Source: Candidatus Dormiibacterota bacterium
GTDB lineage: Bacteria; Chloroflexota; Dormibacteria; Aeolococcales; Aeolococcaceae
Length of the DNA: 64,000 bases
Assembly: GCA_003153505.1 (NCBI GenBank)
Contig: PLZA01000067.1
Location: 70,445-134,444, forward strand
Direction of reading: 5' to 3'
Shown: piece after piece, positions 9,083 to 17,552 of the stretch
How the letters are laid out: each line of letters starts with the position of its first letter
How positions within the stretch are numbered: the first letter of the stretch is position 1
Program-made: the position numbers and the translations under genes
Notes under the pieces: generated by a model
Database searches by the model: none
The model's input: only the letters and a program-made list of their open reading frames with translations
Told to the model about the DNA's origin: nothing

Positions 9083-10422
9083 GATTGCTGACGCACGCGC
9101 AGGCGTGCGCGGATGGCGCCTTCGTGCGCAGCCAAACCCTCGGCCTCAGCAAGTGCTATCGCCACCGGAGCGAGCGCCTCGAACTCCGCGCTCGAGAGGT
9201 GCACGACGCTCGGCCACCGAATGAAATCCATCACCGCGAGTGGCCCGCGATATCGGGCGGCCCCCTGGGTCGGCAGCGTGTGATTCGGTCCGGCGACGTA
9301 GTCGCCGATGCTCACGGGCGACATCGCGCCGACGAACACGGCGCCCGCGTTGCGCGCCGAGTCGCGCAGCGACTCGGCAACAGCTCCCTGGAGTGAGAGG
9401 TGTTCCGGCGCGAAGTCCGCTGCAAGCGAGATCATCTCGTCCGGAGCAGCGCAGCACACCATGGCAGCGTGCCTCCCCGCGGCCATGCCGATGACCTCGC
9501 GGCGAGCGGCATCATTCGCAACCTCCGCAAAGCGTGTCGCGATGGCTTCGGCGAGCAGCGCGTCGTCGGTGAGGCAGACCGCCCAGGCAAGAGGGTCGTG
9601 CTCGAGTTGCGACACGAGGTCGGCGGCAACCATATCCGGATCCGCGCCGGTGGTCGCGATGACCAGGATCTCGCTCGGCCCGGCGAGCTGGTCGATGCCC
9701 ACTGCGCCGAACACCTCGTGCTTGGCCAGGGTCACGAACGCGTTGCCAGGTCCGACGATCTTGTCCACCTGCTCGATGCTCTCGGTACCGAACGCGAGCG
9801 CGGCGACCGCCTGGGCTCCGCCGGCGACGACGACCTCGTCCACACCCAGGAGATGGGCCGCCGCTGCAACCAGCGGGTGGACGCCCCCCGAAGGTCCGGG
9901 TGGGCTCGCGACCACGATCTGCTCGACGCCGGCAACCTGTGCGGGGATCACCGACATCAGCACCGTGCTCGGGTAGGCGGCACGCCCCCCGGGCACGTAG
10001 CACCCCACGCGCATGAGCGGGACGGGATGGAGCCACGCGCCCCCGGCACCCCGATCGAGCACGTCCAACTGCAGCGCGTGAAACTCGCGGATCCGCTCCG
10101 CGGCAGCGGCGAGCGCGTTGCGCAGCGCTTGCTCGAGCCCATCCCACGCCGCGGCCATCTCGGCGGCGCCAACATGGGTCGACTCGACGTCGACACCATC
10201 GATCCGGTACGTCCACTCGCGCAGCGCGGCATCGCCACCGGTTCGGACGTCGGCGATGATCTCCCGCACCGCATCGCGCACGCTGATCACGCGATGAAAA
10301 ACGCGCTCGAGCCGCTGCACCGTGGCCGGGTCGATGGCGCTTGCCGAGAAGCCGTCGCGCCGGCGCTCGACAATGACGGTGCGGAATTGCCCGGGATCGA
10401 GGCGAGTCAGTTCGATCGTCAT
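9079..10422 (-). CDS. hisD: Histidinol dehydrogenase
   Basis: Zinc enzyme that oxidises histidinol to histidine in two NAD-dependent steps. The 447-residue length is slightly above the usual 430. It has VPGGRAAYPSTVLMSVIPA, GPSEILVIA, the zinc/catalytic SQLEHDP region, APEHLSLQ and the GPNHTLPTQGAARYRG segment. It starts at ATG 10422, overlapping the hisG stop as ATGA. The extra N-terminal 15-20 residues are mostly polar and do not look like a signal peptide. Confidence 0.96.
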   Translation of the reverse strand: MTIELTRLDPGQFRTVIVERRRDGFSASAIDPATVQRLERVFHRVISVRDAVREIIADVRTGGDAALREWTYRIDGVDVESTHVGAAEMAAAWDGLEQALRNALAAAAERIREFHALQLDVLDRGAGGAWLHPVPLMRVGCYVPGGRAAYPSTVLMSVIPAQVAGVEQIVVASPPGPSGGVHPLVAAAAHLLGVDEVVVAGGAQAVAALAFGTESIEQVDKIVGPGNAFVTLAKHEVFGAVGIDQLAGPSEILVIATTGADPDMVAADLVSQLEHDPLAWAVCLTDDALLAEAIATRFAEVANDAARREVIGMAAGRHAAMVCCAAPDEMISLAADFAPEHLSLQGAVAESLRDSARNAGAVFVGAMSPVSIGDYVAGPNHTLPTQGAARYRGPLAVMDFIRWPSVVHLSSAEFEALAPVAIALAEAEGLAAHEGAIRARLRVRQQS

Positions 10423-11072
10423 GCGGCCCCCGCGGTGATGCGTTCCGCGGCTGCGCGCCGAAGCGCGACGGCCAGTGCACCCACCGATTCATTGCGGGTC
10501 TTGAGCGCAGCGTGGTTGGCGATGAGACGGGCGGTCGAGGTTCCCGCCTCGGCGATCTCCACGAGATTGTTCGCCGCAAGCGTCCGTCCGGTTGCCGTGA
10601 TATCAAGCACGCAGTCGGCGAGGCCAGTCAGCGGCGCGAGTTCGACTGACCCGTGCAGACGGATCACCACAACGTTCAACGAGCGGGCCGCGAAGAAACG
10701 GCGCGCGGACACGGGGTACTTGGTCGCGACCCGCAGCGCCTGCGGCCACGCCCCGCGGGCAAGCGCCGAGTCACGCGGCGCCGCGAGCACGAGGCGGCAT
10801 CGACCGAATCCGAGATCGGCGAGCTCGTAGCACTCACGGCTGCTCTCCCAGAGCACGTCCTTGCCGACGATCCCACATTCGCACCCACCCATCTCGACGT
10901 ACACGGGCACGTCCGTCGGTCGCACCTTGACGTAGACGTTGTCGCCGTCTCGAATGCTCAACTCTCTGTCGAAACGCGTGGGGTCGAGCCGCGCGACGCC
11001 CGCGGCATTCAGCAAGTCGCAGGCGCTCTCGAACAGCGTGCCGCCGGGGAGCGCGACTCGCAACCCCTTCAT
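10419..11072 (-). CDS. hisG: ATP phosphoribosyltransferase, short form
   Basis: First and feedback-controlled step of histidine synthesis: ATP plus PRPP to phosphoribosyl-ATP. It is 217 residues from MKGLRVALPGG, whose ATG at 11072 overlaps the hisZ stop as ATGA; a longer in-frame extension lies inside hisZ and is rejected. It has ECGIVGKDVLWE, RVATKYPVSARRFFA and the PRPP-binding loop VLDITATGRTLAANNL. It lacks the C-terminal ACT-like domain of the long form. It is therefore the short HisG that needs HisZ, encoded next door, for activity and histidine sensing. Confidence 0.96.
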   Translation of the reverse strand: MKGLRVALPGGTLFESACDLLNAAGVARLDPTRFDRELSIRDGDNVYVKVRPTDVPVYVEMGGCECGIVGKDVLWESSRECYELADLGFGRCRLVLAAPRDSALARGAWPQALRVATKYPVSARRFFAARSLNVVVIRLHGSVELAPLTGLADCVLDITATGRTLAANNLVEIAEAGTSTARLIANHAALKTRNESVGALAVALRRAAAERITAGAA

Positions 11073-12316
11073 GGCGTTCGTGCGGCCAGGGCGGCGACAG
11101 CCGCGTCGATGCCGGCCCGCGCATCCAACTCGAGGTGCGCCCACTCGACTCCGGTTGTGCTGACCTGAACGTCACCATCGCCTCCGGCGGCGAGGTCGCA
11201 CGCGCAGGCGACACCGCGACGGCGCAGGTCGCGCGACAGTTCCAGTGCACGCGGGTAGGCATCGTGTGCCCAGCTCACCTGCACCATTGCCGGTTCGGCA
11301 GCGGCACCCGCACGCCGGACGATGCTGTCGTGGCAGCGGTCGACGTGCAGCACGAATCCTGTTGCGGGAAGCTCGGCGCCGAACCGTGACAGCAGCGAGT
11401 CGTACCGTCCACCGGATCCGAGCGCGAATCCCGAGTCCACGCTGAACACCTCGAACGTCGGTCCGGTGTAGTAATCCCAATCGCGCACGGCGCCGAGATC
11501 GAGATGGACCCGGTCGGTGATGGCATGCGCCTCGAGCAGGTCCCACAACTGGGCCAGTTCCTGCAATGCCCGCTGCGGGCGCTCGCCGCGGAGGCCGCCA
11601 GCGGCCGTGTCGAGAATCTCGCGGCCGCCACGAAGGGTCGGGAACGCGAGCAGGAGGCGGCGCTCCGCATCCGCCGCATCCGTCCCCTCGAGCGCCGACT
11701 CGACAGCGACGAGATCTCGCCTGGCCAGAGCTGCGAGGACCTCCTCCCGCGCCGTCGCGTCCAACCCCGCCGAATCGAGCAGCCCGGGGATGAAATCCGC
11801 GTGCCCGACATCTACCTGTATGTGCTCCACACCGCCACGCTCGAGGGCGGCCGCAGCGAGCGCGATGCATTCCGCGTCGGCCGCGAGGCCGTCCGCCCCG
11901 ATGAGCTCGCACCCGGCCTGAAGGCTCTCGCGGCGACGACCGGCGTTCAGTGCCTGGTTGCGCAACACCGAGCCCGCGTAGCAGAGACGCAGCGGGAACG
12001 GTCCGTCGTGGAGTTGCGTGGCGACCACACGGGCAACGCTGACGGTGCGCTCGCCCACGAGTGCGAGCAACGCGCCGTCAGAGTCCATGAAGCGGAAGAG
12101 CGCTGATTGCTGTGCTCCGCCGACTCCGGCGGCGATGGTGTCGAGCGGCTCGATCAGCGGGGTGACCATGAAGCCGTAGCCCCAGGCTTCGAAGGTCTCG
12201 ATGAACCCGTCGGCGAGCTGCCTACGGCGAGCGGCGGGGCCGACGAGGTAGTCGGCGAACCCGTCGGCGCGCCCGCGAACCGAAGCGCCAGGAGGCAGCG
12301 CGTCAAGGCCTGTCAT
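11069..12316 (-). CDS. hisZ: ATP phosphoribosyltransferase regulatory subunit (HisRS paralogue)
   Basis: Histidyl-tRNA synthetase-like subunit that activates short HisG and binds histidine as feedback inhibitor. It is 415 residues with the class II synthetase core: FIETFEAWGYGFMVTPLIEPLD, a motif 2-like LRLCYAGSVLRNQ, and DWDYYTGPTFEVFS, GSGGRYDSL near the end. It lacks a normal anticodon-binding domain, and its sequence and position next to short hisG favour HisZ over HisS. The N-terminal DGFADYLVGPAARRRQL segment is the usual HisZ opening. Confidence 0.93.
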   Translation of the reverse strand: MTGLDALPPGASVRGRADGFADYLVGPAARRRQLADGFIETFEAWGYGFMVTPLIEPLDTIAAGVGGAQQSALFRFMDSDGALLALVGERTVSVARVVATQLHDGPFPLRLCYAGSVLRNQALNAGRRRESLQAGCELIGADGLAADAECIALAAAALERGGVEHIQVDVGHADFIPGLLDSAGLDATAREEVLAALARRDLVAVESALEGTDAADAERRLLLAFPTLRGGREILDTAAGGLRGERPQRALQELAQLWDLLEAHAITDRVHLDLGAVRDWDYYTGPTFEVFSVDSGFALGSGGRYDSLLSRFGAELPATGFVLHVDRCHDSIVRRAGAAAEPAMVQVSWAHDAYPRALELSRDLRRRGVACACDLAAGGDGDVQVSTTGVEWAHLELDARAGIDAAVAALAARTP

Positions 12317-12343
12317 GCGGGGATTCTACGTGCCACTCAGGGA

Positions 12344-13393
12344 TCAGCCGTCGAGGCTGGAGATCACGGCAAGCACTCGATCGGTTGCCGGGCCGTCGCC
12401 GACGGTGATCCGCAGCGCAGCGTCGAGACCGGGGAGCGTGAAGTGGCGCACCAGGATTCTCGCCGCTCGAAGGCGCGCGGCGACGGTGGCGGCCCTGATC
12501 CCGTCCGGTGGCGAGGCGAACACGAAATTCGCCTGCGACGGCTCAACGGTCCATCCGAGCGCAATCAGTCGATCGCCCATGCGCGCGCGCTCGCGAAGCA
12601 CGGTGTCGACGATCAATTGATGATGCTCTCGATCCTCGAGAGCAGCGACTGCGCCCGCGATGGCGCAACGATCGACCGGGTAGGAGTCGCGCACCGCGTT
12701 GAGGTCGGCGATCACCGCACGGTCACCGAGTGCATAGCCGACGCGAAGTCCGGCCAGCGCATGCGACTTCGAGAGGGTCCGGATCACCAGCCAGCTGGGG
12801 TGTGAAGCCAGCAAGGGCACGCACGACGCGGGCGCGAAATCACAGTAGGCCTCATCGATCGCGATGACGCCCATGGCATCGTGCAGCGCAGCCTCCAGAG
12901 TCTCGGGCTCGATCCAATGGCCTGTGGGGGAATTCGGGTTGACGACGACGCGCAACACGGCCGAGCCGGTCGCGAAATCCCGTGGGAGAGCGCCGCCCAC
13001 GTCGATCGGCACCGGGACGTCGCGCACGGAGAAGAGCGCGGCCAGCACCGGCAGCAGCGAGTACCCCGGGTCCGTCCGAACCACCGGGTCGCCCGGCGAT
13101 GCGAAGGCGCGGAAACAGCAATCCAGCACCTGGTCGGCGCCGTTCGCGACGAACACCTGCTCCGGCTTGACGCCATGCATGTGAGCGAGTGCGCTGCGCA
13201 GCGGCTCGGCAACGGGGCTCGGATATCGGGCCAGTTCGCCCGCAGCCTGCGCCACCGCCGCGGCCACGCCCGCCGAAGGCGGCAGCGGCGACTCGTTGCT
13301 GTTGAGCTTCAGCCAGCCCTCGGCGTCCGATGGCTGCTCGCCGGGCGTGTATCCGAAATCATTGCCGAGGGACGCGCGCAAGTACTTCGACAC
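12344..13393 (-). CDS. hisC: Histidinol-phosphate aminotransferase
   Basis: PLP-dependent fold-type I transaminase converting imidazole acetol phosphate to histidinol phosphate. It is 349 residues with LKLNSNESPLPPS at the substrate end, VANGADQVLDCCFRAF, VVNPNSPTGHWIE, the PLP lysine in RTLSKSHALAGLRVGYALG, and a closing Arg-containing RITVGDG. First gene of the his operon, starting at GTG 13393, with 27 nt before hisZ. It faces the lysine operon across a shared upstream region. A possible minus-strand -10 (TATTCT) lies near 13440. Confidence 0.95.
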   Translation of the reverse strand: MSKYLRASLGNDFGYTPGEQPSDAEGWLKLNSNESPLPPSAGVAAAVAQAAGELARYPSPVAEPLRSALAHMHGVKPEQVFVANGADQVLDCCFRAFASPGDPVVRTDPGYSLLPVLAALFSVRDVPVPIDVGGALPRDFATGSAVLRVVVNPNSPTGHWIEPETLEAALHDAMGVIAIDEAYCDFAPASCVPLLASHPSWLVIRTLSKSHALAGLRVGYALGDRAVIADLNAVRDSYPVDRCAIAGAVAALEDREHHQLIVDTVLRERARMGDRLIALGWTVEPSQANFVFASPPDGIRAATVAARLRAARILVRHFTLPGLDAALRITVGDGPATDRVLAVISSLDG

Positions 13394-13448
13394 GGCGTGA
13401 TCAGGATGGCGGGATCGCGTTCTGCATCGCTGGCGAAAGAATAGGTGG

Positions 13449-13478
13449 TTGACGCGATAGATCGAGCGCTGCTACGCT
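13449..13478 (+). promoter_or_regulatory. Sigma70-like promoter of the lysine operon
   Basis: TTGACG (13449-13454), an 18-nt spacer and TACGCT (13473-13478) make the best -35/-10 pair in the window. The expected start site, about 13485-13488, falls at or just before the GTG of the leader peptide. Confidence 0.65.
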
Positions 13479-13487
13479 TCAGCGGTC

Positions 13488-13565
13488 GTGCAGACACCCG
13501 TGCGCCTCGCCAAAAAAGCCGTCTCGCTCCCGAGGAGTGGGTTCCTTTGCGCACGGATGAGGTGA
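13488..13565 (+). CDS. Putative lysine leader peptide (25 residues)
   Basis: Short reading frame GTG...TGA just after the promoter, encoding MQTPVRLAKKAV followed by SLPRSGFLCARMR. The two adjacent Lys codons (AAA AAA, 13512-13517) end 13 nt before the 5' arm of an antiterminator. That is the geometry needed for a ribosome stalled for lack of charged tRNA-Lys to leave that arm free. The start lies 9 nt after the -10 box, so it would be translated leaderlessly, as inferred for many genes here. A leader-peptide attenuator is known for the Thermus lysine cluster (from memory). Expression of this peptide is inferred. Confidence 0.5.
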   Translation: MQTPVRLAKKAVSLPRSGFLCARMR

Positions 13566-13614
13566 CGGCGAACAGTTAGCACCGGATCAGATTCCGCGAA
13601 GAGCCCCTTCCTCG
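13531..13614 (+). promoter_or_regulatory. Antiterminator competing with the lysine-operon terminator
   Basis: Bases 13531-13544 (CGAGGAGTGGGTTC) can pair with 13601-13614 (GAGCCCCTTCCTCG) in 13 of 14 positions, two of them G-U. This would occupy the whole 5' arm of the terminator. A smaller hairpin, CTCC 13527-13530 with GGAG 13534-13537, could in turn block the antiterminator arm. Confidence 0.55.
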
Positions 13615-13633
13615 AAGGGGCTCTTTCTTTTTT
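13599..13633 (+). terminator. Intrinsic terminator in the leader of the lysine operon
   Basis: An 11-bp perfect stem (13600-13610 with 13614-13624), loop CTC, followed by TTTCTTTTTT to 13633. It ends 23 nt before the ATG of homocitrate synthase, so it acts as an attenuator on that operon and not as a terminator of the upstream gene, which runs the other way. Confidence 0.9.
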
Positions 13634-13656
13634 GTCCACCAGCACAGACGGAAGCC

Positions 13657-14784
13657 ATGAATATCACCTCGTTTCAGATCATCGACAGCACCCTCCGTGA
13701 GGGCGAGCAGTTCGCGCTTGCCCATTTCACGGTCGAGCAGAAGCTCGCCATCGCCGCCGCGCTCGACCGCTTCGGCGTCGATTACATGGAGCTCACCTCG
13801 CCGGTCGCGTCACCGCACTCGGAGGCTGATCTCCGGCGGCTGGCACGCACTGAGCGGCGATTCCGTCTGCTCACTCATGTTCGCTGCAATCTCGACGACG
13901 CACGACTCGCAGTCGACACAGGGGTTGACGGTGTCGATGTCCTGATCGCCACGTCGTCCCGACTCCGGCCCGTCTCTCATGGCATGAGCATCGACGAGAT
14001 CATCGAGATCGGCACGTCGGTGGTCGGCGAGATCCGCGGCGCGGGCCGCGAGGCGCGCTTCAGCACCGAGGACTCGTTCCGATCTGATCCCGAGGACCTG
14101 GTGCGCATCTACCGCGCCATCGACCGAGCCGGCGTCGATCGCGTCGGGCTCGCAGACACCGTGGGAGTGGCGACTCCCACGCAGGTGCACGATCTCGTGT
14201 CATTGATCCGCCGCAACGTCGGCTGCGACATCGAATTCCACGCCCACGACGACACGGGGTGCGCGGTGGCGAATGCGCTGGCGGCGCTCGAGGCAGGAGC
14301 GACGCACGTGGACACCACCATCCTCGGCATCGGGGAGCGCAACGGCATCGTGCCGCTCTCGGCAATGATGGCGAGGCTCGTGACCGTCCAGCCCGAGCTG
14401 GTCGAGCACTACCGACTCGAGATGCTGCCTGAGCTCGACGCGATGCTCGCCGGGATGCTCGGCGTCGCCGTCCCGTTCAATGCCGCGGTGACCGCGCCGA
14501 CGGCGTTCCACCACAAGGCGGGCATGCACACCAAGGCCGTCCTCCTCGATCCCGGCGCCTACGAGATCCTGGATCCCGCACGCTTCGGCCGCGAGCGCAG
14601 CATCCTTGCCGGGCACCGCCTCGCCGGGCGTCACGCGATCGGCGATCGCGCGACAGCCCTCGGTGTCCGTCTCGATGACGACCGTCTACGCAGCCTCACC
14701 GCCGAGGTGAAGCGCCGTGGCGACGACGGACCGCTCGACGTCGCGACCCTCGATGCGTTGATCGTCAGCTGGGCACAGGCATAG
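13657..14784 (+). CDS. lysS: Homocitrate synthase
   Basis: Condenses acetyl-CoA and 2-oxoglutarate, the entry to aminoadipate-type lysine synthesis. It is a 375-residue HMGL-like barrel opening with IIDSTLREGEQFA, and has ELTSPVASPHSEAD, STEDSFRSD and the metal-binding EFHAHDDTGCAVANALAAL, then THVDTTILGIGERNGI. It is distinguished from isopropylmalate synthase by its short length, the absence of the leucine-sensing LeuA dimer domain, and the LysW-type genes that follow. First structural gene of the attenuated operon; 9 nt separate it from lysT. Confidence 0.93.
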   Translation: MNITSFQIIDSTLREGEQFALAHFTVEQKLAIAAALDRFGVDYMELTSPVASPHSEADLRRLARTERRFRLLTHVRCNLDDARLAVDTGVDGVDVLIATSSRLRPVSHGMSIDEIIEIGTSVVGEIRGAGREARFSTEDSFRSDPEDLVRIYRAIDRAGVDRVGLADTVGVATPTQVHDLVSLIRRNVGCDIEFHAHDDTGCAVANALAALEAGATHVDTTILGIGERNGIVPLSAMMARLVTVQPELVEHYRLEMLPELDAMLAGMLGVAVPFNAAVTAPTAFHHKAGMHTKAVLLDPGAYEILDPARFGRERSILAGHRLAGRHAIGDRATALGVRLDDDRLRSLTAEVKRRGDDGPLDVATLDALIVSWAQA

Positions 14785-14793
14785 GGGATCGAG

Positions 14794-16032
14794 ATGGGAA
14801 CCATCACTGAGGAACTGTTCAGCCGCCGCCTCGGACACGCAGTCCACGCTGGAGACACGGTCATCGCCGAGGTGGATGTCGCGATGGCACACGATGTCAC
14901 CGGGCCGCTCGCCATCGAGGCGTTTCGAAGCCTCGACCTGCCGCTCTGGGACGCGAGCCGCATCGTCTTCAACTTCGACCACGTGATGCCCGCCAATACC
15001 GTTGCAGCGGCGGAGCTGCATCGCGTCATCCGTGAATTCTGCGTCGAGCACGGAATCACCAACCTGTTCGCGGAGGGAATCTGCCACCAGGTGATGGTCG
15101 ATCGGCGGCTCGCGCGGCCCGGCGGCATCGTGGTCGGTGCCGACTCGCACAGCACCACGTACGGCGGCCTGGGGTGCTTCGCCACCGGCCTCGGATCAAC
15201 GGACATCGGCGTGGTGTTCGCCACCGGCAGGACGTGGTTCCGCATCCCCGAGACCGTCCGCGTCGAAGTCCACGGCAATCTGCCCAGAGGCGTCGCCGCC
15301 AAGGACCTCGCGCTCCACGTCATCGCGCAGATGGGGGCCGATGGTGCCGACTACTGCGCGGTGGAATGGGGCGGCGACGCGGTGGCGGCCATGAGCGTGG
15401 ACGAACGCCTGACGCTCTGCAATCTGAGCACCGACTTCGGCGCCAAGACGGGGATCATCGAGCCGGACGCGGTCACCATCGCCCACTCCGGCGGCGAACC
15501 GGTCGACCTTCACCCCATCCATCCTCACTACGTCCGCACGCTCGTGGTCGACGCCGAGCGACTGAGGCCGCAGATCGCGGTGCACCCGAGCATCGACAAC
15601 GTCCACGACATCGACGATGTCGCGGGGACGTCCCTCGACGAGGTGTTCATCGGCAGCTGCACGAACGGCCGGCTCAGCGACCTTGCCATCGCCGCGTCCA
15701 TCCTCTCGGGTCGCACGGTGCATCCGAGGACCCGGACCATCATCGTGCCGGCCTCGCGCAGCGTGTACCTGGATGCGCTCGGCGCGGGGTACATCGAGAC
15801 CTTCGCGCGAGCCGGCGCCCTCGTGCTCAACCCCGGATGCGGGCCGTGCCTCGGACGCCAGCATGGTGTTGTCGGGCCAGGCGAGCGCGTGCTCTCGACC
15901 AGCAATCGCAACTACCCGGGACGCATGGGCAGCCCGGATGCGCAGATCTTCCTGGCCTCACCGGCGGTTGCGGCCGCGTCCGCTCTGACAGGTGCGATCA
16001 CCGACCCGGCCATGCTGGAGGAGGTGGTATGA
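14794..16032 (+). CDS. lysT: Homoaconitase large subunit
   Basis: Aconitase-family subunit carrying the 4Fe-4S cluster; with LysU it isomerises homocitrate to homoisocitrate. It is 412 residues, with VIFNFDH-type metal site text VFNFDHVMPANT, HQVMVDRRLARPGG, GADSHSTTYGGLGCFATG, and cluster cysteines in GSCTNGRLSDL and NPGCGPCLGRQHG. It is closely related to LeuC. The homoaconitase call rests on the flanking homocitrate synthase and LysW genes. The start follows a GGGATCGAG stretch, and the stop overlaps lysU as ATGA. Confidence 0.9.
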   Translation: MGTITEELFSRRLGHAVHAGDTVIAEVDVAMAHDVTGPLAIEAFRSLDLPLWDASRIVFNFDHVMPANTVAAAELHRVIREFCVEHGITNLFAEGICHQVMVDRRLARPGGIVVGADSHSTTYGGLGCFATGLGSTDIGVVFATGRTWFRIPETVRVEVHGNLPRGVAAKDLALHVIAQMGADGADYCAVEWGGDAVAAMSVDERLTLCNLSTDFGAKTGIIEPDAVTIAHSGGEPVDLHPIHPHYVRTLVVDAERLRPQIAVHPSIDNVHDIDDVAGTSLDEVFIGSCTNGRLSDLAIAASILSGRTVHPRTRTIIVPASRSVYLDALGAGYIETFARAGALVLNPGCGPCLGRQHGVVGPGERVLSTSNRNYPGRMGSPDAQIFLASPAVAAASALTGAITDPAMLEEVV

Positions 16033-16538
16033 GCGGCCGGGTGTTCCTGCTTGGCGATGGGGTGAGCACCGATGCCATCATGCCCGGCCGGTACAACGTC
16101 ACCACCGACCCCGACGCGCTGCGGCGCAGCTGTCTCATCGAGGCTCGACCGGACTTCGTCGAGACCGTCCAGCCCGGTGATGTCATCGTCGCAGGGCGCA
16201 ACTTCGGCTGCGGCAGCTCTCGAGAGCATGCGCCGCTGTCGATCAAGCGCAACGGCGTCGCGGCGGTGATCGCTGCGAGCTTCGCGCGCATCTTCTATCG
16301 GAATGCGGTGAACATCGGGTTGCCGGTCATCCGCTGCGCAGGAGCCCACCGCGTCCTCCGTGACGGCGACCAGGTCAGCGTCGACGCGATGACCGGGGTC
16401 ATCACCACAGCCACGGCAACGCTCCACGGAGAGCCGCCCTCGGGAGTCGCGCTGCGCATCATCGAAGCGGGCTCGCTGGTCGATCTCATCAGACACGGCG
16501 GGTGGGCTGCGCTCGAGGAGGAACGACGTGTGTCCTGA
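16029..16538 (+). CDS. lysU: Homoaconitase small subunit
   Basis: Swivel-domain partner of LysT, 169 residues. It has FLLGDGVSTDAIMPGRYN at the start, the signature GRNFGCGSSREHAPLSIK, ASFARIFYRNAVNIGLPVI, and a C-terminal DLIRHGGW. Both ends overlap neighbours: ATGA with lysT and an 11-nt overlap with lysW. The YNVTTDP loop region after the Asp is where homoaconitase and isopropylmalate isomerase small subunits differ, but I assign substrate by context only. Confidence 0.9.
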   Translation: MSGRVFLLGDGVSTDAIMPGRYNVTTDPDALRRSCLIEARPDFVETVQPGDVIVAGRNFGCGSSREHAPLSIKRNGVAAVIAASFARIFYRNAVNIGLPVIRCAGAHRVLRDGDQVSVDAMTGVITTATATLHGEPPSGVALRIIEAGSLVDLIRHGGWAALEEERRVS

Positions 16539-16686
16539 GTGCGACGCGCAGATCGTGGTCGACGACGGCGTCGAGCGCGGCGAGGTGGTGACGTGCCCGG
16601 AATGCAACGCCGAGCTCGAGGTCGTCGGGCTCGCTCCGCCCCGTTTCGTGTTCGCGCCGCCCGAAGAGGTGGACTGGGGTGAGTGA
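16528..16686 (+). CDS. lysW: LysW, amino-group carrier protein
   Basis: A 52-residue acidic protein that carries aminoadipate and later lysine intermediates on its C-terminal glutamate. It has two zinc-binding pairs, CPEC at residues 2-5 and CPEC at 23-26, separated by an acidic stretch, and ends in VDWGE, the variant of the EDWGE tail that LysX modifies. The GTG start at 16528 lies inside the end of lysU. The gene is below typical gene-calling length cut-offs. Sequence, size and position between lysU and lysX leave little doubt. Confidence 0.95.
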   Translation: MCPECDAQIVVDDGVERGEVVTCPECNAELEVVGLAPPRFVFAPPEEVDWGE

Positions 16687-16690
16687 TCGG

Positions 16691-17551
16691 ATGCGCATCG
16701 GCCTGCTCTGCTCGCGGATACGCGTCGAGGAGAAGTTGCTCCGGGACGCGCTCGTGTATCGAGGCCTCGAGGTCGAGGTCGTCGATGACCGGGAGCTGAT
16801 CCTGACCCTCGCGCAACCCGTCCGGCGTTGGGATGCGGTGCTTGAGCGAAGCATCTCGCAGACGCGCGCGCTCGCGGTGACCAGCGTTCTCGAGTCGTGG
16901 GGCATCCTGACGGTCAACCGCAACGCGGTCGCCGTCACCTGCGCCAGCAAGCTGGCCACTTCGGCGGCCCTCGAGGCAGCCGGGGTTCCGACCCCCGCGA
17001 CTGCAGTTGCCTTCACTCCAGAGGCCGCGCTGCACGCCGCTGCAGAGCTGGGGTACCCGGTGGTGCTCAAGCCCGTGACCGGGTCGTGGGGAAGGTTGCT
17101 CGCGAGGATCAATGACCGCGACGCCGCCGAGGCACTGTTCGAGCACAAGGCGTTGCTCGGCGGCCCGGAGCATTCGGTCTTCTACCTCCAGCGCCACGTC
17201 GACAAGCCCGGACGTGACATCCGCGCGTTCGTCGTCGGCGACGAGGTGATCTGCGCCATCTACCGCGAGTCGGATCACTGGGTCACCAACACCGCGCGTG
17301 GCGCCACGACGCGCGACTGCCCGGTCGACAGTGCGCTCCGCAGCCTTTGCCTGGATGCTGCGGTGGCGGTCGGCGGCGGCGTGCTCGCCATCGACCTGCT
17401 CGAGGATCGCGATCGGCTCGTGGTCAGCGAGGTCAACGCAACCATGGAATTCAAGAACTCGATCGATGTGACCGGCGTCGACATCCCGGGGCGCGTTGCC
17501 GATTACGTCCGCGAGGTCGCTCGCGGAGCGCCTGTTGCGGTCGGAGGCTGA
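16691..17551 (+). CDS. lysX: LysX, ATP-grasp ligase joining aminoadipate to LysW
   Basis: ATP-dependent ligase that attaches the amino group of alpha-aminoadipate to the C-terminal Glu of LysW, protecting it. It is 286 residues from [17 protein letters not shown]. It has the ATP-grasp core [19 protein letters not shown], the lid [14 protein letters not shown], and metal ligands in [12 protein letters not shown]. It begins 4 nt after lysW. The related ArgX (glutamate) has the same fold. Lysine is favoured by the homocitrate genes, though dual use for arginine is possible. Confidence 0.93.
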   Translation: MRIGLLCSRIRVEEKLLRDALVYRGLEVEVVDDRELILTLAQPVRRWDAVLERSISQTRALAVTSVLESWGILTVNRNAVAVTCASKLATSAALEAAGVPTPATAVAFTPEAALHAAAELGYPVVLKPVTGSWGRLLARINDRDAAEALFEHKALLGGPEHSVFYLQRHVDKPGRDIRAFVVGDEVICAIYRESDHWVTNTARGATTRDCPVDSALRSLCLDAAVAVGGGVLAIDLLEDRDRLVVSEVNATMEFKNSIDVTGVDIPGRVADYVREVARGAPVAVGG

Positions 17552-17552
17552 C

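Noticed and set aside
13480-13656. Lysine riboswitch (L box) or T-box in the lysine operon leader
   Set aside because: No T-box AGGGTGGNACCGCG element and no recognisable L-box core; the leader-peptide attenuator explains the elements better.
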